DNA of 64,000 nucleotides from UBA7236 sp964463165 (GCA_964463165.1 CAYXBK010000016.1:1-64000), one strand, 5' to 3'. Shown: positions 17,269-26,332, numbered from the stretch's first letter. Translations and numbers: made by a program. Notes: generated by a model from the letters alone, not told the origin.

Positions 17269-19131
17269 ATGAAGAACGATGGCATTATCGTCGAAAAATT
17301 TAAATCACTTCAGGACGTTTATGGCTTTCTTGAAGAAAATGCATTTCAGCTTGAACGAAGTTGGGATATAACTAATCTGTTGGTAAAATATCGCAACCAA
17401 ACAACTGATGAGGATGAGAAACAAAAAGCTCAATGGGAAGTCGAATTTTTTTGCTTCGAATTTAGAGGCCCTAAAGTATTTTCATTATCCTATTCAACTG
17501 GTAAAGAACCAGGAGAAGTATCTGTTTTTCCTAAATTGGATGATTTTCAGCAAGCAGCTTTTACTTATTTGAAAAAGCGAATTGATGAAACCAAAAACCC
17601 ACTTCTTCTCGCAAGGTATAATCATTTACTTTGGATGGCACCGAAAGGCATCAAACATAAAAACTTCGCTTTAGTTGCTATCAAAAATTATATTAAAACA
17701 ATTCGAATATTTTATGATTTTTTCAAGAAGGATAAAAACAAAGAAAATTTATTTCGTGTTGGGCAAATTTTTGAATTACTAGCGGCACTCTGTAATGAGG
17801 TTAAGTCATACATTTCAGAATTAAAATCAACAGCTCGACGGCTTTTATTTAATGCAAGATATCTAGAATTTTATTCCAAGTTGGGAATTGTGAAAGATAT
17901 GCTGGATTATCCCGCCATTTTTAAAAAAGAAGATTTCAAAAATGTTCAAACAATCTTTGAAAAGAGGTTAAAAGTAAGAGGCAAAAAATCTGATGACTTT
18001 TACCTTATTCATTATGTTTTTCCAGTCGCCATTAAAGTCGCGATCAAGACGGGTGATGATGTGAAAAAATGGCACAATGAGGCAGGTCTGGCACATTTGA
18101 GAATTGCGAAACAGGAAACTGATCCCAAAAGATTTTGGATGGCGCTTGATTCTTATTCTTCTGCTATATATTCTTTTCAACTTGCAAGCAATAGTCGCAA
18201 TAAAAAAGTTGCAGAAAAATTATACACTGATTTAAAACCAAAAGTAACGTTACCTACTCATAGCATTTTTCCTGATGAAGAATGGCAGAAAGCACATGAG
18301 GGTTTCCAAGAACATCTGAAAAAACTCACAACAGAAATATTAAAGAGCCCGCCAGAAGCCGTTTATTATACAATATCTACAGGTTATTTTTTCCCATCAT
18401 ACGAAAAAACTTTGAATGCGGCGAAAGGCACGAAATCTGATTTTATGGACTATGTAACGACTGTTTATTTTGATAAAAATAAAAATGTTTCAAGGCCAAA
18501 AAAACTTAAACAGGATATTGATGAAAAAAAACTTTATAATACATATCGTTATCAAATATCAACTAAAGTTGTGCCCTATCTTCATAATTTAATCGTCGGA
18601 GGCATAAGGACTGGTCATCTCACTTTTGAAAATTTTACAAAGTATCTTGCAGAAAATACCTGGCTTGGCAAACCTTCCGATAGAACGGATTTAAGCGGCG
18701 AACCAGATGGCATGAACTGGATCGCCCTTCTCGCACCAGCCATTTACGAATACTTTGTTCAGATTCAAGCCTGGAGCAGCAGCAAATATTACCATCCAAA
18801 TTTTATTCTTTGCATTGATAGCTTGACTTTAAAGATGGAAGGATTAATCAGGGATTTCTGCGAGCGGTTGAATATCCCGGTGAGTGTCTCAAAACCAAAT
18901 GCTATGCATGAAGCATTTATTCCTCAATTATTAAATGCCAAAAGCTTCAAGAAGTATTTCAACGATGACGACCAGCTTTTCTTCAGCTATCTTTTTTCAA
19001 GTGAGTTTGGGCTTAATTTAAGAAATGATATCGCACATAGTTTTTATAATTATGACGATTATCAATCGCATAAAATGCTTTTGCTTTTGGCCGCAGTCTT
19101 GCGAATTGGTAAGTATGATTACTCAAAATAA
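17269..19131 (+). CDS. DUF4209-like protein with HEPN RNase motif
   Basis: 620-aa mostly helical protein. The C-terminus carries LTLKMEGLIRDFCERL and LNLRNDIAHSFYNYDDYQ, where R585-N-D-I-A-H590 is the RNxxxH signature of HEPN ribonucleases and the context fits DUF4209. The N-terminal two-thirds is a long helical domain of the kind that precedes DUF4209 in related proteins. HEPN proteins often act as RNA-cleaving effectors in abortive infection. It stands in the same direction as the Shedu gene and 33 bp before the next gene, so it may belong to one operon. Confidence 0.65.
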   Translation: MKNDGIIVEKFKSLQDVYGFLEENAFQLERSWDITNLLVKYRNQTTDEDEKQKAQWEVEFFCFEFRGPKVFSLSYSTGKEPGEVSVFPKLDDFQQAAFTYLKKRIDETKNPLLLARYNHLLWMAPKGIKHKNFALVAIKNYIKTIRIFYDFFKKDKNKENLFRVGQIFELLAALCNEVKSYISELKSTARRLLFNARYLEFYSKLGIVKDMLDYPAIFKKEDFKNVQTIFEKRLKVRGKKSDDFYLIHYVFPVAIKVAIKTGDDVKKWHNEAGLAHLRIAKQETDPKRFWMALDSYSSAIYSFQLASNSRNKKVAEKLYTDLKPKVTLPTHSIFPDEEWQKAHEGFQEHLKKLTTEILKSPPEAVYYTISTGYFFPSYEKTLNAAKGTKSDFMDYVTTVYFDKNKNVSRPKKLKQDIDEKKLYNTYRYQISTKVVPYLHNLIVGGIRTGHLTFENFTKYLAENTWLGKPSDRTDLSGEPDGMNWIALLAPAIYEYFVQIQAWSSSKYYHPNFILCIDSLTLKMEGLIRDFCERLNIPVSVSKPNAMHEAFIPQLLNAKSFKKYFNDDDQLFFSYLFSSEFGLNLRNDIAHSFYNYDDYQSHKMLLLLAAVLRIGKYDYSK

Positions 19132-19164
19132 ATTGTATCTTGTATTTCACAAAACAAACACGAA

Positions 19165-19686
19165 ATGGCAAAGGAAACGCCCATCATTAATATCTTCACC
19201 TATGGACTTCCATATGAATTGACACATCAGATTTATAATGAATTTCAGGAAAGGATAAGAGAAACATTATATTTATTGAATAATACAAATAAGTATCGCC
19301 AATTAAAAAGAAATTATAAAACAGTCGAGTTGCTACTGGCACTCTCCATTTTTTACAAACGTGTCATCGCAAATTTGGACGCTGCTGTCAAATTTCATGG
19401 AAATGTCCAACGTCTTAGCAAGGCCAGTACAATTCGGATAGGAAACTATGAATTGACAACGGACGAGAGGAATAAAATTTTGGGATTGCTCATAAACTAT
19501 AGGAAATTACTTCAACGGTTTAATATTTCTGAGGCCTTGTGGAATTATTCATTAACAAAAGAATTTCTATCAAAAGTTATTTATCTTAAAGAATTTGGAA
19601 ATGTCAACGATCAGGAAGAAAACAACGATAACAAAACAGAAGGCGGTCAAAAAAACGAAGTGGACGAAGACGAGATCCCCTTTTAA
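19165..19686 (+). CDS. hypothetical protein, possibly N-terminal part of split gene
   Basis: 173-aa soluble helical protein (KRNYKTVELLLALSIFYKRV and similar) ending in a very acidic tail DEDEIPF. Its stop lies in CCC-TTT-TAA, and the reading frame one base later continues directly into convincing coding sequence for the nuclease-like protein. So it is either a separate gene or the first part of a single protein joined by a +1 frameshift at the TTTT run or disrupted by an indel there. Confidence 0.6.
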   Translation: MAKETPIINIFTYGLPYELTHQIYNEFQERIRETLYLLNNTNKYRQLKRNYKTVELLLALSIFYKRVIANLDAAVKFHGNVQRLSKASTIRIGNYELTTDERNKILGLLINYRKLLQRFNISEALWNYSLTKEFLSKVIYLKEFGNVNDQEENNDNKTEGGQKNEVDEDEIPF

Positions 19687-19765
19687 GGATCAAGCGCTTT
19701 TAAGACGTGAAATACAAAGTTTTTTAAATAAGTTCAAGACGACTGTTTCAAATCAGGCGACAAGA

Positions 19766-20413
19766 ATGAGTGACTATTTTGAAATGAGTTGCTTTAATTA
19801 TATTGTGAAGTTTTATGAAAGAATTGGGTATGAGATTTCAATTCATAATTTGCAACGTGGAAAATATAGATACAAATGTTCAACTTCAGGCGTTCAAAGT
19901 AATTTTTCCCACTTTTCTGCATCGATCACAGAGGATGATACGGAGTACGAATTTGAAATCCATCATAATTTAGCAGTTCAATCTTCATACGATGAAGAAA
20001 TTTTCACGACACCAGATATTTCTGTCATCAAAAAAGATACAGTGCAAATAACCATAGGACATTATGAAACAAAAACACGTTTTTCACATGTCCTGCAGCC
20101 TGGCCTCATCACATTTTTTGAAATCAAACAATTTAATCCATTTCCTGAGCTCATATTTAATTTCATAGGTATCGTCAATGAATTGCGCCCCGAAATTATT
20201 AATAACACATCAGAGGAAATTAAACCAAAACATCTTGCGCCGAGCCTGATGATTTCAGGCAAGCCAAATAAACATACTACTAAGATTAAAAAATCTCTCG
20301 AAAGTCGGTATTGTATCAATCTTATCTATGATGTGTTTCACTCCGGCACCAAAACCTTTTCTAAATCAGGAATTGGCGAACTTCGATTGACAGGAAAAGT
20401 GCCAGTTCCTTAA
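19766..20413 (+). CDS. PD-(D/E)XK-like nuclease, start uncertain
   Basis: At least 215 residues from the ATG at 19766. Protein-like sequence (KDQALLRREIQSFLNKF) continues upstream in frame to about 19687, exactly where the previous gene stops, so the true N-terminus is either inside the previous gene (first ATG near 19595) or supplied by a +1 frameshift. The motif TPDISVIKK with Asp83, followed by LITFFEIKQF with E118-x-K120 (numbered from 19766), is the core of a PD-(D/E)XK nuclease. It follows the Shedu and HEPN-like genes in the same direction, supporting a nucleic-acid-targeting defence role. Confidence 0.6.
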   Translation: MSDYFEMSCFNYIVKFYERIGYEISIHNLQRGKYRYKCSTSGVQSNFSHFSASITEDDTEYEFEIHHNLAVQSSYDEEIFTTPDISVIKKDTVQITIGHYETKTRFSHVLQPGLITFFEIKQFNPFPELIFNFIGIVNELRPEIINNTSEEIKPKHLAPSLMISGKPNKHTTKIKKSLESRYCINLIYDVFHSGTKTFSKSGIGELRLTGKVPVP

Positions 20414-20453
20414 TACCTCCATCACGAATAAAACAGATTTACTATAATTCCCT

Positions 20454-20461
20454 TAAATTTG
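20454..20461 (+). promoter_or_regulatory. candidate Bacteroidetes -7 box
   Basis: TAAATTTG fits TAnnTTTG and lies 18 bp before the ATG of the small membrane protein. A good -33 element is not evident. Confidence 0.35.
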
Positions 20462-20479
20462 GGATAAACTTTTCAGCCA

Positions 20480-20716
20480 ATGAACAATAAAAATGACACT
20501 GTTCTTATCATCATCACGATTATTCTTGTCGGCATGATTATCATGCATTATGTTGACTATCGCATGGGAAAATTTGAAGCAATCGCCCTGAAGCCAACCG
20601 TCCGTTTGAAACCGACAATGAATTTGCTTCGCCCGACAACGATTAATATCGCCAAAGTGGAAGCCACAAACGTCATGATCGGTGATCACAACAATCTTCA
20701 ATCTAAAATTGCGTAA
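20480..20716 (+). CDS. small membrane protein with C-terminal amyloid-like motif
   Basis: 78-aa protein with one transmembrane segment (about residues 8-26, LIIITIILVGMIIMHYV) and a cytoplasmic tail. The tail ends with INIAKVEATNVMIGDHNN. Exactly the same pattern, I-N-I, six residues, N, three hydrophobics, G-D, H/N, N, occurs at the N-terminus of the next protein. Such paired short motifs with G-D-N spacing resemble bacterial amyloid signalling sequences and RHIM-like motifs, which nucleate assembly between a sensor and an effector. Start and stop overlap with the next gene as TAATG. The prion-like role is inference. Confidence 0.65.
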   Translation: MNNKNDTVLIIITIILVGMIIMHYVDYRMGKFEAIALKPTVRLKPTMNLLRPTTINIAKVEATNVMIGDHNNLQSKIA

Positions 20717-21378
20717 TGTCAAAAATCAACATTAAAAACCTTAATGGAGAGAACATTGTTGTTGGAGACAATAACACAATCAATAACAATTTCACGAGTG
20801 ATCAGGGTCTCGCCAAGGTGCTGACGAGAGATGACTATTACCAAATGATGCTTGAAATCAGAGAACTTGAACGTATCAGTGTGGGCGATTATCTTGAGGA
20901 TAAATTTGAAAAATACAGTAAAAGAAATCCAGATTTCGTTAAAATCTTGTACAAGGACATTAGTAAAGTCTTGGATGGGGTCGATCATGATGGAGATAAT
21001 GATCTTGTCATAGAAAATGGAGATTTTGTAATTGAATACGGCGATCTTAAATTATCTGGCCATCCTACGAATTTGCATTTTGCCGTAATATGGTTGAACA
21101 TCAAATTGATTGAACTTTTTGCCACAAATGGTATTCGGACTTATGATCAAAACATGGAAAATTTTGAAAATGATTTTTTGAAACATAATTACGACACTCA
21201 CGCCTATTCAAAAAAATTAAAAGCCCTAACATTTGAACTCAAAAAAGAGCGAAACTCAAAAGACAATAAAGGATGGGTTTGGAATGATTTAATTGATTAC
21301 GTGGAACTCAAACCAAATATTGCAGGAATTGGCATTAACTTCAATGCAATATTGAAGAGGATATCAAATAAAAAATAG
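20716..21378 (+). CDS. hypothetical protein with N-terminal amyloid-like motif
   Basis: 220-aa soluble protein beginning with INIKNLNGENIVVGDNN at residues 4-20, the same motif and spacing as the tail of the preceding membrane protein, followed by an Asn/Thr-rich linker. The rest is a mixed domain with an acidic middle (DGVDHDGDNDLVIENGD) and no recognised family. The TAATG overlap with the upstream gene implies that the two are made together. I infer a membrane-tethered partner pair that assembles through the shared motif. Confidence 0.65.
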   Translation: MSKINIKNLNGENIVVGDNNTINNNFTSDQGLAKVLTRDDYYQMMLEIRELERISVGDYLEDKFEKYSKRNPDFVKILYKDISKVLDGVDHDGDNDLVIENGDFVIEYGDLKLSGHPTNLHFAVIWLNIKLIELFATNGIRTYDQNMENFENDFLKHNYDTHAYSKKLKALTFELKKERNSKDNKGWVWNDLIDYVELKPNIAGIGINFNAILKRISNKK

Positions 21379-21436
21379 TCTTTTCTAAAGTATTTATCAA
21401 AATTAAGCGCTCATCAGGTTTTTATAGTTCATGATA

Positions 21437-22219
21437 TTATACGATTGCCGTTTTTGCGTGAAAGTAATTTAAGACTTTTGTGTCATTCCAAACAATGGAA
21501 TACTTTTCACGGAAAAAATCGAATTGCATGACCAGCATTTTAATCGCATAAAGCAAAATCTCTTCAATCTGATCTATCTCTACACTTCTTGATTTAGGGT
21601 CGTTATCAAGATAAAAAGTTAAATTTGAATAGTGAACATGTTGTGTTAAAAATTTGTATACAACATATGCGTGTACATTCGATTTTGTCTTAACATCACT
21701 TCTCATTAATTCAAACACATCTGCTATTTGCGTCAGTCTTTTAAACTTAAAATTGTTCTTATCATCAAAAAACCTGTCGAAAGTTTTAGAAGTTAAGAAT
21801 TTTTCTTTCTCCGCATCGTACATATCTTGTTTGGCCATTGATTGGTGTTTCCCATCATAATAAGTGTTATTTATATAAATACTTTGTCGAATGTTTTTAA
21901 ATCTATGGTTATAACCGTCCGCCACAATTTTCACGATTTCTTCTTCCATTTTTTCTTCACGAGCATAAACACTGAAGAGCCGAATAAAATCATCCAACAA
22001 AACTCTCATTAGAATGAAAACTGAAGTTAAGTGCCTTTCGTTATTATTTTTTAATATTTCAGATACATCCCGTAAAATCGTTCTTTCCCGAACAAGTAAT
22101 CCGAAATAAAACTCTTCAACAAATGAAGGCGAGATTTTATGCTGGTTTAATTGCATTACGATATCTTCAGCAACATCACCTATGTCAGTGACCATTTGTG
22201 CTGTTTCGTCTAATGTCAT
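21437..22219 (-). CDS. hypothetical helical protein
   Basis: 260-aa mostly helical soluble protein. I place the start at the ATG reading MTLDETAQMV because the next ATG upstream (22303) would overlap the preceding gene by 58 bp. It contains LVRERTILRDVSEILK and HLTSVFILMRVLLDDFIRLF, reminiscent of helical DUF5677/HEPN-like proteins, but no clear RNxxxH motif. It follows the 232-aa gene in the same direction, likely as an operon. Confidence 0.6.
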   Translation of the reverse strand: MTLDETAQMVTDIGDVAEDIVMQLNQHKISPSFVEEFYFGLLVRERTILRDVSEILKNNNERHLTSVFILMRVLLDDFIRLFSVYAREEKMEEEIVKIVADGYNHRFKNIRQSIYINNTYYDGKHQSMAKQDMYDAEKEKFLTSKTFDRFFDDKNNFKFKRLTQIADVFELMRSDVKTKSNVHAYVVYKFLTQHVHYSNLTFYLDNDPKSRSVEIDQIEEILLYAIKMLVMQFDFFREKYSIVWNDTKVLNYFHAKTAIV

Positions 22220-22245
22220 AAATTGAAATTGTGCAGTGAAATAAA

Positions 22246-22944
22246 TTACGAAATCTTGCTGTCTTTGATAAATTCTAAAAATTCTTTCCCGAATTGAGTG
22301 CACCTTTCGCTGAATAATCCTTGAGGAGATTGCATTGTATTTGGATTAACACTCCCAATTAATCCTGCCGATATCAAATTGTTCCAGATAACATGAAAAA
22401 ACTCATCATCCTTTTGCAGGTCATGAAATGTGTCCAACACCATGCCCGAAATTGTCATCCTGTTACTAGGTGGTCTTAAATTCCTGCGTTCATACCATTG
22501 TGTTGGATTATTGATAAAGTCTAATATTTTAATATGCCAATCTGTGAGATTATCAAGCTGATTTAAAAATATTTGAGTTTTTGCTTTATCAGGCGCATCA
22601 CCCGTCGCAGTATTTATAATTGCGTTTTGAAAAGCTTTGATTTTTTCAGTTTCGCTTGTCTTCAACGCGTATGATGTCGCCTGAAGAATGACATCAATAA
22701 ATTGCTCATTGTCTTTTAAGGATACAATATTGAGAACTTCTTTACTCTCCAATTCTTTCAACCTAGTGGCAATATCGTTCATCCATTCGGCTCTTCTTTT
22801 TTCCAATGGAGGCGTAATGATCAGGCTGAATAATTCTGAAGCTGCTGACCCAATTACGGGGATAAACCCCAAAGCAACCTTGGCTGCCGTATGAGCAATA
22901 TCGTCCTTCCCTAGTTTATTTATGTCGTCATTCATCAAGACCAA
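22246..22944 (-). CDS. hypothetical protein with N-terminal hydrophobic hairpin
   Basis: 232-aa protein. Near the N-terminus it has VALGFIPVIGSAASELFSLI followed by TPPLEKRRAEWM, a glycine/alanine-rich hydrophobic segment followed by a charged stretch, a pattern I have seen in uncharacterised phage-resistance-associated proteins. The remainder is helical. It is the first gene of a minus-strand pair with the gene ending at 21437. A second in-frame ATG three codons later could be the start. Confidence 0.55.
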   Translation of the reverse strand: MVLMNDDINKLGKDDIAHTAAKVALGFIPVIGSAASELFSLIITPPLEKRRAEWMNDIATRLKELESKEVLNIVSLKDNEQFIDVILQATSYALKTSETEKIKAFQNAIINTATGDAPDKAKTQIFLNQLDNLTDWHIKILDFINNPTQWYERRNLRPPSNRMTISGMVLDTFHDLQKDDEFFHVIWNNLISAGLIGSVNPNTMQSPQGLFSERCTQFGKEFLEFIKDSKIS

Positions 22945-23046
22945 ATTTACCCATTTTCAAGGCTGGAATGCGGCTAAAGTTTTGTCTGCATCTTGCAGAA
23001 TTGCAGAATAGAGATTTGAGTTAAATCCTTGATCTTTTTGAAGAAA

Positions 23047-23169
23047 AGTTTACTTTCATAAATATCTTTACTTTTTAGGGCTCCATAAGCAAAGTTTTTC
23101 GCTTCATTGAGGTTGAAAAGTAAAGATATTGTGATATCTTTGCTTTAATGGAAGAGAAAAGTAAAGATA
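23047..23169 (+). promoter_or_regulatory. repeated AAAGTAAAGATA sites around the fic start
   Basis: The word AAAGTAAAGATA occurs at 23063-23074 (inverted), 23117-23128 (direct) and 23158-23169 (direct, inside the first codons of fic); a variant AAAGCAAAGATA occurs inverted at about 23135-23146. The second and last form the palindrome AAAGATAT-TGTG-ATATCTTT just ahead of the ATG. This looks like an operator for autoregulation, possibly by the winged-helix C-terminus of the Fic protein. Confidence 0.5.
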
Positions 23170-24332
23170 AATCCGGGCGGCTTGGGTCATATATCACAGC
23201 GAATGTGGCTGGCGAAAGCTATCAAGCGTTCTTGCCTCCACCACTGCCACCAGAGCCCCCGCTTGACCTTATACCCCTTCAAAAGCTTCTTTTAAGGGCT
23301 GGGAGGGCTGTAACACGTTTGGATACTGTATCTGAGATCATTCCCGATATTAATTTGCTGCTGTATTACTACGTCCGTAAAGAGGCTGTGCTTTCCTCGC
23401 AGATTGAAGGAACTCAATCTTCCCTCTCAGATCTATTGTTATATGAAAGCCAAGAAACACCATCGGTTCCCATTGATGATGTCATGGAAGTATCGTCATA
23501 TGTGGCCGCTCTGCAGCACGGGTTGAGCCGCATGAGGGAGGATTTTCCCTTGTCATTGCGTCTCATACGCGAAATGCATGAAATTCTATTGAGACATGGC
23601 CGGGGCAGCAACAAGCAACCGGGTGAATTCAGGCGGTCGCAAAACTGGCTTGGTGGAACTAGACCGGGAAATGCAACTTACGTTCCGCCACCACCTGAAA
23701 GGTTGATGGAGTTCCTTGACCCGTTTGAAAAATATGTGCATGAGGAAAAGCGGCTCTATTCATCCCTCATTGATGCAGGACTTATTCATGTGCAATTCGA
23801 AACCATTCACCCCTTTCTTGACGGGAATGGTCGGATAGGACGCCTCCTCATTACGATTTATCTGATCATGATGGGTGATCTGAAACAGCCCCTTCTCTAT
23901 TTAAGTCTGTTTTTTAAAAATAATCGCCAGGAATATTATAATCGTTTGAGCGCTGTGCGTCAGACAGGAGATTGGGAGGGATGGCTCGAATTTTTTTTAA
24001 CAGGCGTTGCCGAAACAGCAGATCAGGTCGTTGAAACAAGCCAGGAAATTGAACGCCTATTTACATCAGATCTGAAAAGCATTGCAACATTGAAGCGCGC
24101 AGGTATCCGCGCACGTGTCGCACATGATGCGTTACGGCACAAAGCGATTATTTCAGCTATCGATGCGGCCAAGTACATGAATTCAACGGTTCAAACTGCC
24201 CGGGCTGCTCTTATTGATTTAAAGGAGCTAGGTATTGTTAACGACATCGCGGGTAAGGGAAAAGAGAGGCTATATATTTATGCAAAACTGGTGAACATAC
24301 TTGAAAAGGGCACAACCCCGATTAATTTTTAA
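23148..24332 (+). CDS. Fic family protein, class II, with winged-helix C-terminus
   Basis: 394-aa Fic protein. The catalytic loop HPFLDGNGRIGRLL at about 221-234 is intact; Fic enzymes transfer AMP or similar groups to target proteins. The N-terminal helix carries SSQIEGTQSSL at 83-93, matching the (S/T)xxxE(G/N) inhibitory motif placed before the Fic core (class II). The C-terminal 80 residues (AAKYMNSTVQTARAALIDL) look like a winged helix that could bind the repeated AAAGTAAAGATA sites around its own start. G+C is higher than in adjacent cargo genes. Likely a self-contained stress or regulatory module. Confidence 0.92.
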   Translation: MEEKSKDKSGRLGSYITANVAGESYQAFLPPPLPPEPPLDLIPLQKLLLRAGRAVTRLDTVSEIIPDINLLLYYYVRKEAVLSSQIEGTQSSLSDLLLYESQETPSVPIDDVMEVSSYVAALQHGLSRMREDFPLSLRLIREMHEILLRHGRGSNKQPGEFRRSQNWLGGTRPGNATYVPPPPERLMEFLDPFEKYVHEEKRLYSSLIDAGLIHVQFETIHPFLDGNGRIGRLLITIYLIMMGDLKQPLLYLSLFFKNNRQEYYNRLSAVRQTGDWEGWLEFFLTGVAETADQVVETSQEIERLFTSDLKSIATLKRAGIRARVAHDALRHKAIISAIDAAKYMNSTVQTARAALIDLKELGIVNDIAGKGKERLYIYAKLVNILEKGTTPINF

Positions 24333-24416
24333 AATCTATTAAATGCCTATTGCCTAAATATATTTCCTATTTTCTGAACAGAAAAACTTCATTGAAGTAA
24401 GTTAAAAAATCAGACC

Positions 24417-26132
24417 TTGAAAAAAACAAAAAAGATTTCTCTTACTGATAAATTAGAACTTGATGGATCAATTTCAGATGCAAGGACCATCATTTTAGAA
24501 GGCATTCCGCAAGAAATACTTTTCACGAACTCACAAGAAGAGCTTTGCGCGTATATTCTCAATCAATTCGATTTTCCTGAAAAAATAAATGCAGCGGATA
24601 ATAACTCCCTCATGAAAGGTTGCAGGATCGTTCTTGACCTAATGGCGAAGAATGAAATAGGCGCAGAGGAAAATCCAAACCTGAAAACAGACCTAGATAA
24701 GTTACTCTATTATTTAATGAGTTTTGAAAGTTTGCCGGGACACCAAAAAAGAATTCTTGAAAACCAGGTTAATGATGACTTAAAAAAGGCAAACGAAATG
24801 ATTGATGGATATGAAAGATATTCTTTCATTAAAGAAACACCCAGAAATCATTTTCAGAGAACGATAAAGGATTTCTATCTGAGATGCCTTGAAGAAAAAA
24901 CTAAAATTGAATACCATCTAAAAAACGGAATAAACGAGCGAGCGATTGTGAATGCAAGCATTCATGATTTTTGGAGCATATCTGATTACATTTGGAACGG
25001 GTACAGGGATAGGCCATATAGGCTACCCTTCCCTCATTCACAGAGATATTTTGATCATTCAAGCATTGACAAAGTCCGGCATCGTATAGGGCCAATACCG
25101 TCAAGAATAGGCAAGGAACTAAGGACGCTATACAAAGAAGACAAGGAAAAATTCTATCTGGAGCTTGAAAAATATATAAAGATTGAGGATGTCCTATCCA
25201 ATTTAATAAGTCAGATTAATTTTCTTCCTTTCATATCAGATCAGCGAAAAAAAATATTTAAGGAGCTGGATGAACTATTTAAGTTAAAAAAATTCTTTGG
25301 CTTTTATGCGCTTGCATTCACACAAATCGAAGGTCTGTTTACAGACATGTGTAAGCTTTGTAAGCCTAATCGGAAAAAATTTAATCTTTCACTACCGAAC
25401 AAGGTAAATTTAATTAGACCGTTTCACGATAATTCTGAATTAATTTTCGATTACTACCAATATCATCTTCCCAATTTGCGTAACTTTTTTTTGCATATTG
25501 GTGAAAACAGAAATGAAGGTATAAAGGTATTATCCAAGGATATTTTGTACGATCTGGAGGAAGTCGCTTCAGTTTTTTCAACTATGAACCTGGACGCTAT
25601 AAAACTTTTGCATTTGAGCAGAAGAAGAGACGATATTGACTTTATGCATATCAATGGCATTTGTGGTTATTTTGAATTACTTGCAAGTGTAAAAGCCAAA
25701 AAACAAATTCATTATTTCGGGAATGAAATTCAAGAATTAAATAAATCATATTTACCAAGTGTAATTTTTAATGTTGTATTTGACCTGGAAGAAAAAATTA
25801 TATCATTGTTGGATCGAATTGTTACGCCGATTGCCATGCATTCGAAAATGAATGGATTTGAAATTGATCTTAACAATACATCTGCAAAGGAAATCAATGA
25901 TCATTCAGAAGACCTTAAAATTAGCATTAGCGAGCTTATAAATTCCCAACTAAGAGCCGAAATTGAAGAGCTTCTTAATGTCGAGCAGTTTTTCATTAGT
26001 TATAAAAAACAATTGGATATTAATTATTTGGACATTGAAACAATTAATATAATTGAAACTTTGAAAAAAAATTATTCCAGTATTTTAAAGAAAATAAAAT
26101 TATTAGCCTTTGTTACTGGATTTAAAAAATAA
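24417..26132 (+). CDS. hypothetical protein with HEPN-like RNxxxH motif
   Basis: 571-aa, largely helical, soluble protein apparently starting with TTG. The segment FYALAFTQIEGLFTDM and, 50 residues later, LPNLRNFFLHIGEN gives R355-N-F-F-L-H360, an RNxxxH motif of the HEPN superfamily. No other domain is recognised. As a lone plus-strand gene after fic and within the cargo region it may be an abortive-infection RNase. The motif is short, so the assignment is tentative. Confidence 0.55.
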   Translation: MKKTKKISLTDKLELDGSISDARTIILEGIPQEILFTNSQEELCAYILNQFDFPEKINAADNNSLMKGCRIVLDLMAKNEIGAEENPNLKTDLDKLLYYLMSFESLPGHQKRILENQVNDDLKKANEMIDGYERYSFIKETPRNHFQRTIKDFYLRCLEEKTKIEYHLKNGINERAIVNASIHDFWSISDYIWNGYRDRPYRLPFPHSQRYFDHSSIDKVRHRIGPIPSRIGKELRTLYKEDKEKFYLELEKYIKIEDVLSNLISQINFLPFISDQRKKIFKELDELFKLKKFFGFYALAFTQIEGLFTDMCKLCKPNRKKFNLSLPNKVNLIRPFHDNSELIFDYYQYHLPNLRNFFLHIGENRNEGIKVLSKDILYDLEEVASVFSTMNLDAIKLLHLSRRRDDIDFMHINGICGYFELLASVKAKKQIHYFGNEIQELNKSYLPSVIFNVVFDLEEKIISLLDRIVTPIAMHSKMNGFEIDLNNTSAKEINDHSEDLKISISELINSQLRAEIEELLNVEQFFISYKKQLDINYLDIETINIIETLKKNYSSILKKIKLLAFVTGFKK

Positions 26133-26149
26133 TTGCCGGCTGTAAAATA

Positions 26150-26332
26150 CTATGGCTCTAGTTGCATTTTGCGCAGAATTGCCATTTGAATATTGTGCAA
26201 TGTTCCGATGATCGCAGAACAATCTTTCTGAAGCTGTTGTTTCCGAGCAAGTTTTTTAGAAACTTGATTAAATAAGGAATGCAATTCTGGTTCGCACATA
26301 TTGTCAAGTTCCGATAGTGTGAAATTCATCAT
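26150..26332 (-). CDS. small coiled-coil protein of mobile-element type
   Basis: 60-aa protein; the start is fixed by CGGAGGAAAATTTT ahead of ATG-ATG, a strong Shine-Dalgarno sequence, rather than by an upstream ATG. The sequence is helical with heptads (ELDNMCEPELHSLFNQVSKK, then LARKQQLQKD). Short proteins of this type accompany ardA-like genes in plasmids and integrative elements of Proteobacteria. It lies at the start of the SD-rich module. Function unknown. Confidence 0.55.
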   Translation of the reverse strand: MMNFTLSELDNMCEPELHSLFNQVSKKLARKQQLQKDCSAIIGTLHNIQMAILRKMQLEP

